This document shows, in pieces, positions 1 through 11,418 of a stretch of DNA of 55,020 nucleotides. The notes under the pieces were generated by a model that worked only from the letters and a program-made list of their open reading frames with translations, was not told where the DNA came from and did not search any database. The stretch is taken from the NCBI GenBank assembly GCA_022925895.1, contig JAKSYS010000412.1, positions 1 to 55,020 of the forward strand. The letters are read 5' to 3'. Numbering within the stretch: position 1 is the stretch's first letter; each line of letters opens with the position of its first letter. The position numbers were made by a program, and so were the translations under genes. This stretch comes from Fragilaria crotonensis (taxonomy: Eukaryota > Bacillariophyta > Fragilariophyceae > Fragilariales > Fragilariaceae).

Positions 1-2652
1 ATGGCGTGGGAATACCGTAAGTCAATCTTCCTGAAATTGTGTCTTTCTTTCCGTCGACAGTGTATTTATCTAACTCACTTGGATCAATCAGTCCTCTTTC
101 CCACAGAACTTGTAGCATGCCTTTAGATTTTCCTTCCCATCCAGATAGGATTTTGTCGACTTCTTTGTGAGTTTCGATTGAATTGTTTCTTGCCAATTCC
201 TGAAGTTCGGCTTTAGTGTACCCGCGTTTTTGTTGGAGCGTCACACCCTTTCGTTGAGCTCTTCAAGAAGGGTCTTCTTTGTTTTTTCAATTGGCTTGCT
301 TCTTTTCCCATTATTCGATCATGACGTTGTAAGTCACGTTGCTCTGGTGTCAAATACCATGGGCCACAGTCGTCAGTATTGAATACCATTGACTGTGTCT
401 CCGATGCCCAGGTTGGTGAGTGTGTGCCCAGATAACCCTCTTGTGACATTATGACTGTGTCTCTCATCTGCTGTTTGATCCTCCAAAGTTCTTTTGCATG
501 TTGATCGCACTGAGTGCACCATCACGTTTGCGAGCGTGTCCAGAATGATCGAACAAAAATACAAAATCGAAGCTTGGATATAGGATTCGTAGGCAATCAA
601 CCACATCCTCAAGCTGAAGACTCATGTGGTATGAATTCCAATAACCCTGATTATTGATTCCGATGAACAAGTATTTTACGAAGGGGATTCCACAAAATCG
701 GCTTCCTCGTTGTTCCCAAGATTTCCATCGCAGCTGTTGTATCGAGGTAATTTCCACCGCCGAGCTGCTGTTTGCCTTGCCATATTCACTCTTTGTAACT
801 CATCCTCTGTCATCTGCCTGCCAAAGCCGAATTCGCGTGACACGAACGCAGAAAGCATATACCCATCGCCCTCCGACTTGGGCAGAAGTGGCACTTGTCC
901 TTTGGCCCAACCCATTGTTTGGAGGACAGTAGATACTGCGCGAAGACAGACTCATCTTGACCAATAATCATCAAGGGCCTGACTGATGATGACACTCGTA
1001 TGCTTGTTTTTGCTTCAACATCTCGCGCTGCCTCTTCTCCCTTTTGATTCTTGATATGCAATTCTTCCAATAGTCAACGTGAAACTCAACCCGAGTCTCA
1101 TCAGATATAATATCATAGTAATGATGTCCGAAATCTGTGTCTAAGGTCTTGATCGTAGCAGCTTCACTGAGTGGAAGCTGAATCCAACGCCGACAACGTG
1201 GCTCAAGCACGGTAAGGTAGTTCTTGCAGAATGCATTTCGATGTGCGACAACATCTTCACGTTCATGGCCATCGACGTAGAAGCTCTTCCTTCTCGTATC
1301 ATACTTGAATCCGAGTAATCGCATCCAGCGCCATGCTGTTGTGAAGCTCATGTTTTTAAGTCTATGTGCGCGAAGGAATAGCGCAATATCATCCTCATCT
1401 TGATCGACATCGACAGGATTGCTAGTAGGATTAATGGCTGTAGTACTTGTACTCAATGTTGACGTTTCTGCAGTATCTTCGTCTACTACCGATTCACGTT
1501 TCCACAACGCAGCCAGCCTTGGGATTACAGACGAATGAACGAATTGATAGACTGCTTCAATTGAAAGATGTGACAAGTTCTCGACGCCAAATGCAACAAT
1601 CTGCTCCTTTGCGCATGGAAACACTTCGAGAACTCGAGGAAGAGGTCGTTTCCCACACTGAACAGACAAGTTTGGGTTTGGGAAGCATTCAAAATTACGG
1701 AACACAATGTTCCAATTTGCGATGGTTTTATAGAAGGTTGCTTGCGTCATACCAACAGTGTTCAATACCTTACAAGATTCAGTGCAACAGTCTTGCCACG
1801 TCCATTCATTCATTTTTGCAAGAGCCAATCGGTACGCATAACAAAGAAACGTCGCCCTTTGCCTGACAGCGCATATCTCAGCTTTGGTACACACGTTGTC
1901 GATATCTCTACCTTGCACAACATTCCTCCAATTATTTTCTTCCTCATGAACGCTTTGAAGCAGTACAATCCTTCTCTGAAGTGCTTCCATTGGAGTTTCA
2001 GAATCGAAATCAGTATCATTCCCATCCTCGCAATTCGTTGTCCCATGTTTCTTTGGTGGTTTGAACACTCGGTATGCCTCTGGGCTACATGGCCAGTAAC
2101 TTGAGCTAGAAGCATCAGCAGCAATCATTACAGCGGCCGCACCAGTATCTCCTATCCTTGCTCGTTTGCTCGGTGATTGCTCAACAATGTCTCCGATCCT
2201 TCCTCCCGTTGTAGCCTCCGTGTTGACAGGTGTAGTTATCATTGTGTCGAGGCGGGTCTTGATCTTGTGCTTGGAATGACTAGCACATTTGGCTGCTTCC
2301 ATTACTTTTTCGTTCCATGCACTGTTAAGTGGACATGGGTACCGTATCTGCCTTGATTTCTCTGTGAAGTAGTAATAGAATGTGTTCTTGTATGTGACTC
2401 TGAACACTCCTGTTGTGTTTGATCCATCAAATCGGTGCATCAATTCTCCGAAAGAAGCCGACTTGGACATCCCTGTATTGAACCTTCTTACATCAATGAC
2501 GCCAAGGGACGCATTGACATCAAATCTCCTAAAGCTTCAGCCCAAGTTGATGCAGGAAGCCAGCAATTTGACAATCTCGGACCATACGTGATGTCTGTTC
2601 GAAGTAGCATGACGGCATCAGTCAAAATAGCATATTTACCTTTGTCAACCAT
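1..2652 (-). pseudogene. DDE transposase, left copy, partial and frame-interrupted
   Basis: The first ATG matching the right copy is at 2652, but the longest open stretch is 2470-971 (499 residues, starting MSKSASFGEL). The catalytic half follows in other frames. The first Asp lies in IIGQDESVF (about 960-970) and the second in LFDHSGHARK (about 540). The right copy reads FDHSQGHARK there, so this copy lacks one Gln codon. Frame breaks after HHQSGP, at WVGPK and at ESPS are shared with the right copy. Each is repaired by one extra base in a C or G run, so they may be base-calling errors rather than inactivating mutations. The third catalytic residue lies beyond the window edge. Confidence 0.75.
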
Positions 2653-2895
2653 TGTATCTATAGATTTATCACCAACAGTAGGTTCACTGAGTTACATAGG
2701 AAGGTGACTGCAGGAGGTAAATCTATAGATTAGAATGGAAATGTTGCAAACGACGGCTTGAAAATCTCATTGTGGAAGCCTTGCTTCCAACACGACAAAG
2801 TCCCGCCCTCGTGACGTCATATTGGCAGTGAAATCGGTCTAGCGTAGAATTAATACTGGGACGTGCGCCCGGATTTTAGAACAGAAAACCAGCTG
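1..2895 (-). mobile_element. Left copy of a Tc1/mariner-like DDE transposon (truncated by window edge)
   Basis: This is the reverse complement of 48310 to about 51221, matching almost base for base apart from small indels, mostly in homopolymers. The inner end is visible: the terminal inverted repeat reads aaaaccagctg at 2885-2895 and is followed by the TA target at 2896-2897. The outer end lies off the window; by comparison with the right copy about 650 bp are missing. TA target, short repeats and a DDE transposase fit the IS630/Tc1/mariner superfamily; the family assignment is inference. Confidence 0.85.
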
Positions 2896-2897
2896 TA
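2885..2897. repeat. Inner terminal inverted repeat of left copy plus TA target
   Basis: The 11 bp at 2885-2895 are the exact reverse complement of 48310-48320 and identical to 51866-51876. The following TA (2896-2897) is the target duplication; the next base is C. Confidence 0.85.
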
Positions 2898-4290
2898 CCA
2901 GTTACAGTTGGAGTGGAGAGTGGTAGGAAAAGGGTCCTGGAGCCTGTCTGCCTAACCCTCAATGTATGGAAAACTACGTTACTGGTACATTGTATGATAC
3001 TATGATACTTATGTTAATATCCTGTGTACTGTACTGGTAGTAGCTTTGTAAAAACTGTACAATTGTACTGGAGTTGTAGACTCCGAGGCATCACAGTCAT
3101 ATGGACTTAGACGACCTATACATACTGTTCCTCTACGTTGCAGGTACTCATATAATACTGGTATGGAGTTATTCATGTATCGATGTGCCGATACTCGTGC
3201 TCCGTAATGAGCAAGACAGTATACTGGTACTTGTACCAGTACTCGTCTTACTCTTGGCTGGAGCGTATTGTGATTACCGATAGTACGAAAGTACAGTACC
3301 ACTTCAATGCAGGCCTTCATGAACTTCATGTAATGCAAAATGCAGACCACCCATTCTCTGCATTGTCTCTCATATATAGAACTATAGATCTGGTACAGAA
3401 GCACTGCTGGGTTCTCTATCTGTTCATCGTTAGTAAATCAGGTGGTCTCATGTACCATCATTTAGGACCGAAAGCACCGAAGTGGAACCAACGAATGGCT
3501 TCCAATTGGATCTACCTTTCATTCGTTGCACCATTGCAGCAGAAGCATCTCCTTTGAAACTACCACAAATAAGAATTCAAGTAAGTCTGTGTCTTTTCAT
3601 TGTTTTTATTGCGAATCCGAGACTCTAATGGAACCTCAGGTCACTATCATGTGATTGCATCGGAAGTCTGACCGTGAGCTCTCAGCGCGCTAATCTTTGT
3701 ACCACTTTTGTCTCTCTTAACACAGTTGGTGCTGACGACGGAATCGATCATTATCGCTGGTGGTATGGTACTGCGGTGCTTTCAAACTCGAACTGGAGTC
3801 AAGTTTGTCATTACGTAAGTTATACAATTAATCAGCGACGACTCCACCTTCTGCAATTCAATACATCTTTGCTGACGTCAAGCGTGTATTTTCATCTTGC
3901 ATACTCTTCGTAATGCTCAATTCTGTCTCTCTTTTTTACTGTCTGCTACTGGATTAGTGCCGAGCCGGGGACACAGAACTTGGACGATGTCCTCAAAGAA
4001 ATATACGTCCTTTACACTGACTGTGCCCTCAAGGATCTTTCTATGATCTAGAGATGCCAATTCGATGCGAACTGTTCATCAAGCCGTGGATATTTTGATC
4101 GAACAGTAGAAAAAACAGGATCGGCAAAACTGAGTAGACCCAATTTTTATAAACCAGTACAACAACGCGAGGTACACGTACAAAATTCAAAGTCGACAAA
4201 GCGAATGTCTTAGAATATGAGTGTGGGAAAGTTTTATCATTTCGACTCCCGTGAGTGTATGACCGTGGTAATGAGGTGCTTGTCCGTGCA
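2898..4290. other. Intergenic, no supported gene
   Basis: Short open frames exist on both strands, but none shows recognisable protein character. The part at 2980-3300 is a GTAC island, annotated separately. The remainder is AT-rich unique sequence up to the stop codon of the leftward EF-hand gene at 4291. Confidence 0.6.
2980..3300. repeat. GTAC-rich intergenic island 1
   Basis: About 12 GTAC tetramers in 320 bp against about 1.3 expected. It includes GTACTGTAC at 3026-3034 and GTACAGTAC at 3291-3299. It starts about 80 bp from the TA at the inner end of the left transposon copy. Confidence 0.75.
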
Positions 4291-6706
4291 TCATTGTTCT
4301 TTTGACTCCTTGACGGTATCAGCCTTGATATCGACGTTAGATGACATGCTTTCAGTGCCATTTCCTTGCCTGCCGAACCATTCGCTGATGGCCCGTGTCA
4401 AGCGCTCGTTTCGAACTTCGTCGTAATAATTACCAACACCCAAATAGCCCTCCACAAACCTTGAAAAAATTGCTCGGCTTCTTGGAATGACTGCCGGGGT
4501 TCTTGGCCCGCTCCGACGAGCTTCCTGTAATAGAACTTGCCCTGCCGTTCTTGGGCACGTCGGCGAATTTCAGAGTCCATCCTTCCCGTTGTTCTGCACA
4601 ACGTCTTGCGTCAGTAGGTTGTCGACACATCATCACCATTCGCATTTCGCCCCTTACTAATCCCAGTAGTTCCAGCAAGTGCGGCATTCTTTGCAATTCC
4701 CGCTTGTTCTTTCTGGCGGCGCAGATGCCACTCACAACCGATCATGGTGAGAAATGTTCGAATGGGAACCGTAAAGGCAATATAGTAGCTACCCAGAACC
4801 GACCTGGTCGTAAAATTGATTCCATTTCAAATCGCAGGGCACCATCGCTGTGGGGATTTGACGCGATTGTCAGGCCAAGATCAAAGCCATCGTTGTCTTC
4901 GACCTTGAATGGAGTAAATAGGAAAGAAGGAATAAAGAGGATCAGGTTTTTTAGGGATTGGCCAATTGAATTTCTTGCAGACGGACTCGATACTTGATGA
5001 GAAAGTGTGACAATGGTGAGAAACACAACGATGCATCAAAGCAGATTATCAGCACCCGGGCTCCACCTGCACTTACTTTTTCTCCCACGACTGCGGACAC
5101 TCTACCACCAGGGCCAGCTCGGGCTGTTCTAAACGAATCACATGTCCATCTTTGCGAGTGCCAATCTTGGTCCTCACCTTGAACGCATTTTCAATCAAGG
5201 GGGCGTCGGGACTAGTCTTCACAATGGCCCGACCGGTGATAATGAGACGGTCTTCGGAATCAAACTCAACTTGCGTTAATCGCGGAACTTCAATTACAGG
5301 TGCCGTACCGCTTGCCATGTTCCAGGACCGTCCATAGAACAAGGCACCGTCCATGATATCTCGTACGGAACCCATGCGCCGCCGCAGGGCACGAGCGACG
5401 AGTCGTCGAAGGCCCATATCCACCAAGTGAGATTCCATCACGTCCTCTTTGTTGAACGAACCATGAACAGTATAACAGAAGGGTTCAAGAACGAGAGGGC
5501 CACCAGGAGTGATCTTCTTAACGAATGGCACGAATCCAAACAAGAGTTGCCTTAGATCGAGTTTCAGGTCAGTCAAGGTAATAGTACCTGTACCCTATAC
5601 AACTGGCTCCTTTTCCCGCGAATTGCCATTGGCATACGTGGCGGACGTCGAAGTCAGCGATGACTCCTGGGCGTCATCGGTTTTCGAACTGCTAGCAGGT
5701 CCGCGTCCAAATTGAGCCATCGTCCCCATCGGATTGTTTTCCTTTGGCTGATCGTTTTCTTGCTTTCGTTCCATTTGTACTTGCCGCAGGGCTGCCATGT
5801 CGTTGACCATGTATTGGTATTCTTCAAAGTCCACAACTCCGTCACCATTTGTGTCATACAACTCCACCAACTCTGAGGCTAGTGCTGTCAATAGCTTCTC
5901 ATCCGAATCAGACTCTGTAGCAATATCTAGTGCTTTAGCGATTTCATCTCGGTCCAGCGTTCCCGAATTGTCAACGTCTATTCGTTCAAAGGCTTCATTC
6001 ATAGAACGAACCGATGCCATTTCAAAGTCTTTCGAAACAGCATTCTCTTTTGATTGTTGTTGACTTTGTTGGTTCTGCGCTTTGGACGAGGCTGTCGGTG
6101 TTGTCGAAGCTGCTTGTTCCGGCGCGTTCGCCACGTTGTTAATAATCCCAGTCGCAATGGTCGAAGCAATCTCGAAAAATTAATCTCAATCAGATCGATT
6201 CGCTTTTCCACACAGAGGCTGTCTTTTGAAATTAACCTGAACGCCAAACCTTGTGATTCTTCGGCAACTGCACTGAGAAGACCAGCGATGGTGCAGGCAA
6301 AATAATGGCGGTTGGCATGAAGGACTCGATGTGCCTTTTTGAGCATCGATTCAAATGTCTTTTCGTGTCGAATGCTTCGATATTGACCGGGCATGACGAC
6401 GTCGCCATGATGACCTCATCGTTGGGGATTGTTGCTGTTCTTTCAAATCGCGTTCGCCGCCTTGAACAAGTAACATTCAACGCCGCCAGACCCATCGCAA
6501 CCATCGATGGATCTGGCGTTCAGTGCCTCAATGCCATCCATGACGAGCAGACTGGTTGCTCGAGCACAGTATTTGATTGAGATGACGGTGTCAACGACGG
6601 CAACCGTTGTTTCGATGTGCGCGTCCGGCGACGGCACAGCACTGCTCCTCTCAGTGTTGTGGAGCACCATGCTGCCTCTGTGCAACGTGTCATGAGACAC
6701 ATCCAC
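4291..6706 (-). CDS. EF-hand protein with lipid-binding-like C-terminal half, multi-exon and frame-disrupted
   Basis: The clearest segment (6134-5595) carries two EF-hands, with loops DVDNSGTLDRDE and DTNGDGVVDFEE, so calcium binding is likely. The next segment, in the same frame (5576-5073), resembles DUF2993-type lipid-binding folds; this is weak. A GTAAGT donor near 5080 begins an intron. Downstream exons run through FNWPIPKKPDPLY, DGALRFEMESILRPGRF and IAFTVPIRTFLTM to a C-terminus ending VKESKEQ at 4291. N-terminal coding probably reaches about 6706. Reading through needs several single-base additions in homopolymers (for example A runs at 6175-6179 and 4464-4469). It also needs an explanation for the in-frame TAG at 5597-5595, which could be a nonsense mutation or part of a missed intron. 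The exon model is incomplete, and I cannot name the family. Confidence 0.5.
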
Positions 6707-7060
6707 ACGAGCAGTTCGCTGTAGTTGCCATTGCCCTCTTGGATGACCGTAACTACTGCACTTGCCGATGCTGGCGAAGATCGAGGCTGTTGTTGTTACA
6801 CACGTCGGTGTCGTATTTGGTCGTCACATATCGCGATGCTGTCAAGTGGCTCCTAGGAATGACTTGGGAATCACCAATTTTATGTTCTTTGCAAAAACTA
6901 ACTCTCCGCCTCCGAAGCGAACACTGGGAGTTTCCGTAGTAAACTAAAATTGGTCTGGACTTCGAAATCACAAGGGCGACGCACTTCCCTCTGTCATAGA
7001 CGAGAAAGGAAGGAAACAAACAACCCGAACGATCAAAATACATACTCCCAGAAAGCTTAA
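6707..7060. other. Intergenic upstream of the EF-hand gene
   Basis: No convincing gene. A leftward open frame (7043-6753) may include upstream exon sequence of the EF-hand gene, but I cannot support that. It ends at the TTAA flank (7057-7060) of the following element. Confidence 0.4.
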
Positions 7061-7102
7061 TGTCTATATATTTCGATCTATTTAGAATCTATATCGAAGA
7101 TA
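7061..7102 (+). repeat. Left TIR of the TTAA-flanked element
   Basis: Perfect 42-bp inverted match to 8090-8131, preceded by TTAA. Confidence 0.85.
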
Positions 7103-7408
7103 AGTATGCACTTTTGATTACATTTATCTTCATTTGTCCTTCAGCCCTTGGACGTCATCCGTCTTCGATTTTCACCAATCAGACTGCTCAAAACTCGGCT
7201 GTTCGCAAGATCGGCGCTGGCCGGTCCGAATTTTGTTTGACATTCATGGCGGATGTGTAACATACTTGTACGTTGCCCGTATGCTACGCCGTTTGTAATC
7301 TGGGTTGGGAAAATCCAAATCGACCCCTCAAATATTTTAAGACAAACCTACAACCGCTTATTACTCAAAGTCTACGAGTCGATGTCATCTGTCAGCAAAT
7401 GGCTTATG

Positions 7409-7595
7409 GTACTACCGGTACTGTTGTACAACACCTCGTTCAATGATTTAAGGGAGTACTGTAGTACAGCAGTATACGTACGAGTATATCAGAAATGCGG
7501 AATACACCGTAGATTCTATGCAAGTATCAGGTACTCGGAGTAGTCCAGTAGCGCAGTACTCGATTGTGAAACCTACAGTACGTTGATACCGGTAG
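7409..7595. repeat. GTAC-rich intergenic island 2
   Basis: About nine GTAC tetramers in 190 bp (0.7 expected). It has TACCGGTA at 7413-7420 and 7587-7594, plus TACTGTA and TACAGTA heptamers. It lies inside the TTAA-flanked element. Confidence 0.7.
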
Positions 7596-8089
7596 CCTCC
7601 TGTTGATTGTTGTTGTCCTGGTTCCCTGTCAAAAAATGCATTGAATATCTATCAAAAACAACAAGTTTCATTCCCACAGTCACTACAACAGACTGCAATT
7701 GCTACATGCAATACAGACAAAGAATGGAAAGTAAATTAGTTAATGAACTACAGAGATATTATATGCAGATTGTCTGCAGTTGAGGTGCATTGCGGCAAAT
7801 TGCAATTGTGGAGTATTTGTGTGATGAGTTTTCGAAATGTGTGATACCCGTACCTTGAGTACCATTTCTACGTACGCGTGTAGGAGACATACGTAACTCC
7901 CGTGGCTTTCAAATTCCGGATTTGGGCGCGGCTCCGTCGACATGCAATCAAAATGGACCCTCGTAGACCCCAGTTACCCCAAGTAAGTCATATTGGATAC
8001 ACATGGGATGAGATTTTAAGTGCACTGAGGGGTTCGTATCGATGACGTCGAAATGAAGCTACATAAATGTGTACATGTATCAATAAGTA

Positions 8090-8131
8090 TATCTTCGATA
8101 TAGATTCTAAATAGATCGAAATATATAGACA
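8090..8131 (-). repeat. Right TIR of the TTAA-flanked element
   Basis: Perfect inverted match to 7061-7102, followed by TTAA at 8132-8135. Confidence 0.85.
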
Positions 8132-8818
8132 TTAAGTTTTCTCCTCCCCCAGAGGATGAGGTGGCAAAGAGCGACACATCTTGCAGTATCCCTCGGATGC
8201 GCACTGCGCATCGTGCGCGAGCTTGTCACAATGGGACACAAACTCGCATGTTCAATCCCGCGGGCCCGCGGGTTGCATAGTAAGTCCGCCAATTATGACA
8301 TGCTGACGTGGTACAATTACTGTATTGGTACAGTTGACAGTAGCGTATGAATGATATGACACAAGCACATACGTGTACTGGGTACCTGGTACGGGGATAC
8401 TTGTATGACGGCAATACTACTGTACTAACTATCATACCGGTAGTACTACTACGTTGTACCGTATGGCGTATGGTCGTATGGACCATAATTCTCGGACGGG
8501 GGAGAGTTATCATTATCCCTGTTCCTAAATTAGATTGCACTGTTGTTGCTGTGCGCATGCAACAAGCAACTGATTGGCAATTGGCAAGCAGTAGTAGTCT
8601 AGTAGCACTCAAGTACTTGTACCAGGTACTTGTAACGCATAAATTGCGCATCGGTATCCCTCCAAGTGGATGATTTTCGCTCACCATATCGTACGCCAGG
8701 GATGATACCTAAGTAACTTCAAGGAACACTTCACGCATAGCAAAATGCATCTATGTCAGATACTGGACACTGGACCAAGACGACTTGACAAGATATTGAA
8801 TCGAACAAAACTTCGACC
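8132..8818. repeat. Intergenic with GTAC-rich island 3
   Basis: About eleven GTAC tetramers between 8310 and 8640, with TACCGGTA at 8435-8442 and TACTGTA words. The last 180 bp before 8819 are less repetitive and presumably carry the promoter of the next gene; I see no diagnostic element. Confidence 0.55.
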
Positions 8819-9674
8819 ATGAAGATTGTCCTTCCTTCAGCGTTGTTTCTATTCACGTCAGCACCAGCATGGGTTGGAGCATTCGCACCAGTTGGTGTGA
8901 TTCCAACCAGGACACCACAAACATTTGTTGCAGTTCAGCCTTTAGGTGCTACGACGACTGTAAACGATGCAACTGTTAGTGATTTTGGAACTGCCATGCC
9001 GACACCGAATGCGGAGGATCCGTATGCTGCATTTGGACTAGCCAGTCCTGACGAACTGGCATTGGGTGTTGAGATTAATGATCTTTTGAAATGGATTGGA
9101 ACGTACGTCTTTGTGTCCACTAGTTTGATTGTCGCTGCTCTAGAACTGAAACAGCTGCAGATCGAATGTATTGCTGACAGTCTCTTCTCTCTTCGCTTAT
9201 AAATTTCTCTTCATAACAACAACACCACATTACAGAAAAGACGATCTTGTACGTCGCGTCCAACAAGATGTGAGCACTCTCACTCCCGCTCAAGTGGATG
9301 ATGCTGTCAAATTGCTCCTGTTGGATGCGGAAGTGCTGCAGCGCATAATTTTCTATGAACAAAATAAGGAGGAAATTGCGGCATTAGTCGAGGATCAGAG
9401 CGGCGATCGTCTCCGAACCGCTGGAACCTATGCCACCTGGTTGTCCGTTGGAGCGAGAATTCCCTACATCAAACGAAGGTTCATCGATCCGAAATTTGAA
9501 TCGGGAGAATGGGACACCATTCATATCTCAGATTATCTGCCGTTTTTGCCCAAGGGGGATGCGGCCGATGCTGTTGTGGATGCTGTTGTATCTTCGTCAT
9601 CAGTAGAAGCCGTGGACAGTGTATCATCCACTATTGTAGACAGTGCATCGGAAATTCTTTCGAATGCCATGTAA
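8819..9674 (+). CDS. Plastid-targeted membrane protein of unknown function
   Basis: Two exons (8819-9167 and 9241-9674) joined over a 73-nt GT-AG intron give 260 residues. The alternative acceptor at 9235 would create a stop codon, which decides the splice site. The N-terminus is a signal peptide ending in VGAFAPVG, the diatom plastid junction in which Phe follows the cleavage site, so import into the plastid is likely. One hydrophobic span (about residues 90-107, beginning WIGTYVFVSTS) precedes a helical acidic domain rich in Asp, Glu and Leu. The tail is rich in Ala, Val and Ser. I do not recognise the family. Confidence 0.75.
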
Positions 9675-10150
9675 GCACGTTGCCATAGTGGAAACGAATC
9701 AACGAAGGGTTGGTGGAGCTTTGTTGTAGTACTAGTAGATCTCCGAACATGACTCTGAACAACACAAGGGGCGTGCGTTGGATCGTGTCGCGACCCTGAT
9801 ATCTCAGGTGTACTGCAGAAGTAGAGTGAAGTAGCCATGTATTCATCAACATGGCAGAAGCAATCATGTGAGTTCGCCCTCCGTTTACGATTATTACTGG
9901 TTACTGGGTACTGTATGGATCCTGGCCCTCTGGATTGTTCGATGCATAGTCCGTCAGTACGACGACCGGCATGGATGAATCTTTCCAGCTGGAATCCGCC
10001 GATCATCAATCATCCCATCATCGCAAACGAACGGGAGATGTACATTTGACGAATAAAATCATCCTCCGACTGCAGTGTCACTTCATATCCACAACAAAAC
10101 TTAGTGTGGTGTTGGATTACAATTTGTAAGAATCGATCGAACGCACAAAC
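9675..10150. other. Intergenic, nothing recognised
   Basis: 476 bp between two rightward genes. No gene, repeat or RNA signature seen; the last 100 bp should contain the promoter of the next gene. Confidence 0.5.
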
Positions 10151-11294
10151 ATGGCTGCTCGAGCAATGCTGTTGTTGATTGTCACAGCGTCCCTAGGACT
10201 GTTAGGTCAGGACCGTTTGGGTTGTTGCGTTTTCGGTTCCGAAATCTCAAATACCACGGACCAACCTCCTGTTCCAACGTTTCCAACTTGTGACAACAAC
10301 ACCAGAAAAAGCACCGTCACGAACTTTGCCAATCCGATTGTCCCGGCAAGATCAGCATCAAAACCAACAACAAAATCGTCCGCTGTCCTTCTTGTTCTCG
10401 TCGACAAGCGATGCCAGTCCTACAAACATTGACGACCATCATGCCAAAGGTTGGGGTTCCATGGTGCGATTCATGCGACAGCGGCACATTCGACGATACA
10501 GGAGAGGAATAATGGCAAGGGTACGAAAGTGGGCCATCACTGTCTTGGCAGCTGCCATGCTATGGTTCGGGGCCATAGGTTATTCTCCGGCACTTGCCAG
10601 TACAACTGCGCCTCCGACCGTGTCAACGTCGTCAACACCAACACATCGGTTGTGGTCGGCATCCCTCGATGACATGGTCGATCGTTATGTAAAGGATCAC
10701 ATGTTTGATGATGATGTGTACGATCCTGTCGAATCCGCGTATCGAGAGACGTATGATGATATCACCTACGGCACTTACCCCAACAAACTCAAGGACATTA
10801 CAGCTTCGGTCTTGGGCAAGTCCGTTGCGGCAGCTGTTGATTCCAGTGGCAGTAGCGACGGTAGCAATAAGGTGATTGCTGTCTTTTTGCGAGCCTCCCA
10901 AGTCTTGACCAAGACGTTTGGTCTGTCGGAAACACTCGCGCAAGTCATTCTGGCTGTCACTGCCTTTGCCGGATCATTCTTTTCCTTTGTCGCAGTATTC
11001 GGAGGCATATCGTTTGTTCTCAAACAGAATTTGAAACGAGAATTGAAGAAACGATATGGAGATGATTACAGGTATGTAGTGCTACGTAGGGCGTGCCCTG
11101 GCTTTCTATCGTTTTTGTGCTTGTCTTGATTCATGCCGACACATGTGAAATTACACACTGACCCTCTTACGTCCGCAATGCCTACACTTAGTACCGATGC
11201 CTCCGACATCAAAGATCCTCCCAAGCCCTCGAACGATGATGGTGATGACGATGATGACGGCGACGATGATGATGACGACGATGATGATGAGTGA
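10151..11294 (+). CDS. Probable plastid or thylakoid membrane protein with poly-Asp tail
   Basis: Three exons fit one frame: 10151-10289, 10351-11071 and 11192-11294 (introns of 61 and 120 nt, both GT-AG), giving 320 residues. The first intron is inferred from phase, because without it the N-terminal signal sequence and the main domain lie in different frames. Features in order: hydrophobic N-terminal signal; a basic stretch followed by a hydrophobic segment ending SPALAS, like a thylakoid transfer signal with an AxA cleavage site; a Ser/Thr linker; and a strongly hydrophobic C-terminal pair of segments (AVTAFAGSFFSFVAVFGG). The last 20 codons encode 16 Asp. Localisation is inference and the function is unknown. 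Confidence 0.65.
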
Positions 11295-11418
11295 ACAACA
11301 AAACCTAGACCTGCTAGTTTGAATATTAAAGCATTGAAAAGCACGCAATAAACTATACTATACTCAGCTATCAGGCAGTCACTTCACATGTAGAACGACA
11401 TAAACGCCTGTAACTCCT

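Larger units (their letters stand above)
7061..8131. mobile_element. Non-autonomous DNA element with 42-bp perfect TIRs flanked by TTAA
   Basis: Bases 7061-7102 are the exact reverse complement of 8090-8131. Both outer ends begin TGTCTATATATTTCG and are flanked by TTAA (7057-7060 and 8132-8135). Similarity continues weakly inward. The 1071-bp element holds no credible ORF and includes a GTAC island. TTAA flanks recall piggyBac-type insertion, but the ends lack the usual piggyBac terminal sequence, so a TA-targeting element is also possible. Confidence 0.7.

Noticed and set aside
4570-4650. Possible in-frame TGA (selenocysteine or nonsense) in the EF-hand gene
   Set aside because: The TGA sits in CTACTGACGCAAG...GTGCAG, which looks like a branch point and acceptor of an intron starting GTAAGG, so it is probably not translated.
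10290-11129. Start of the poly-Asp protein at 10290
   Set aside because: The codon there is GTG and the product would lack a signal peptide; a 61-nt intron joins it to the ATG at 10151 in phase.
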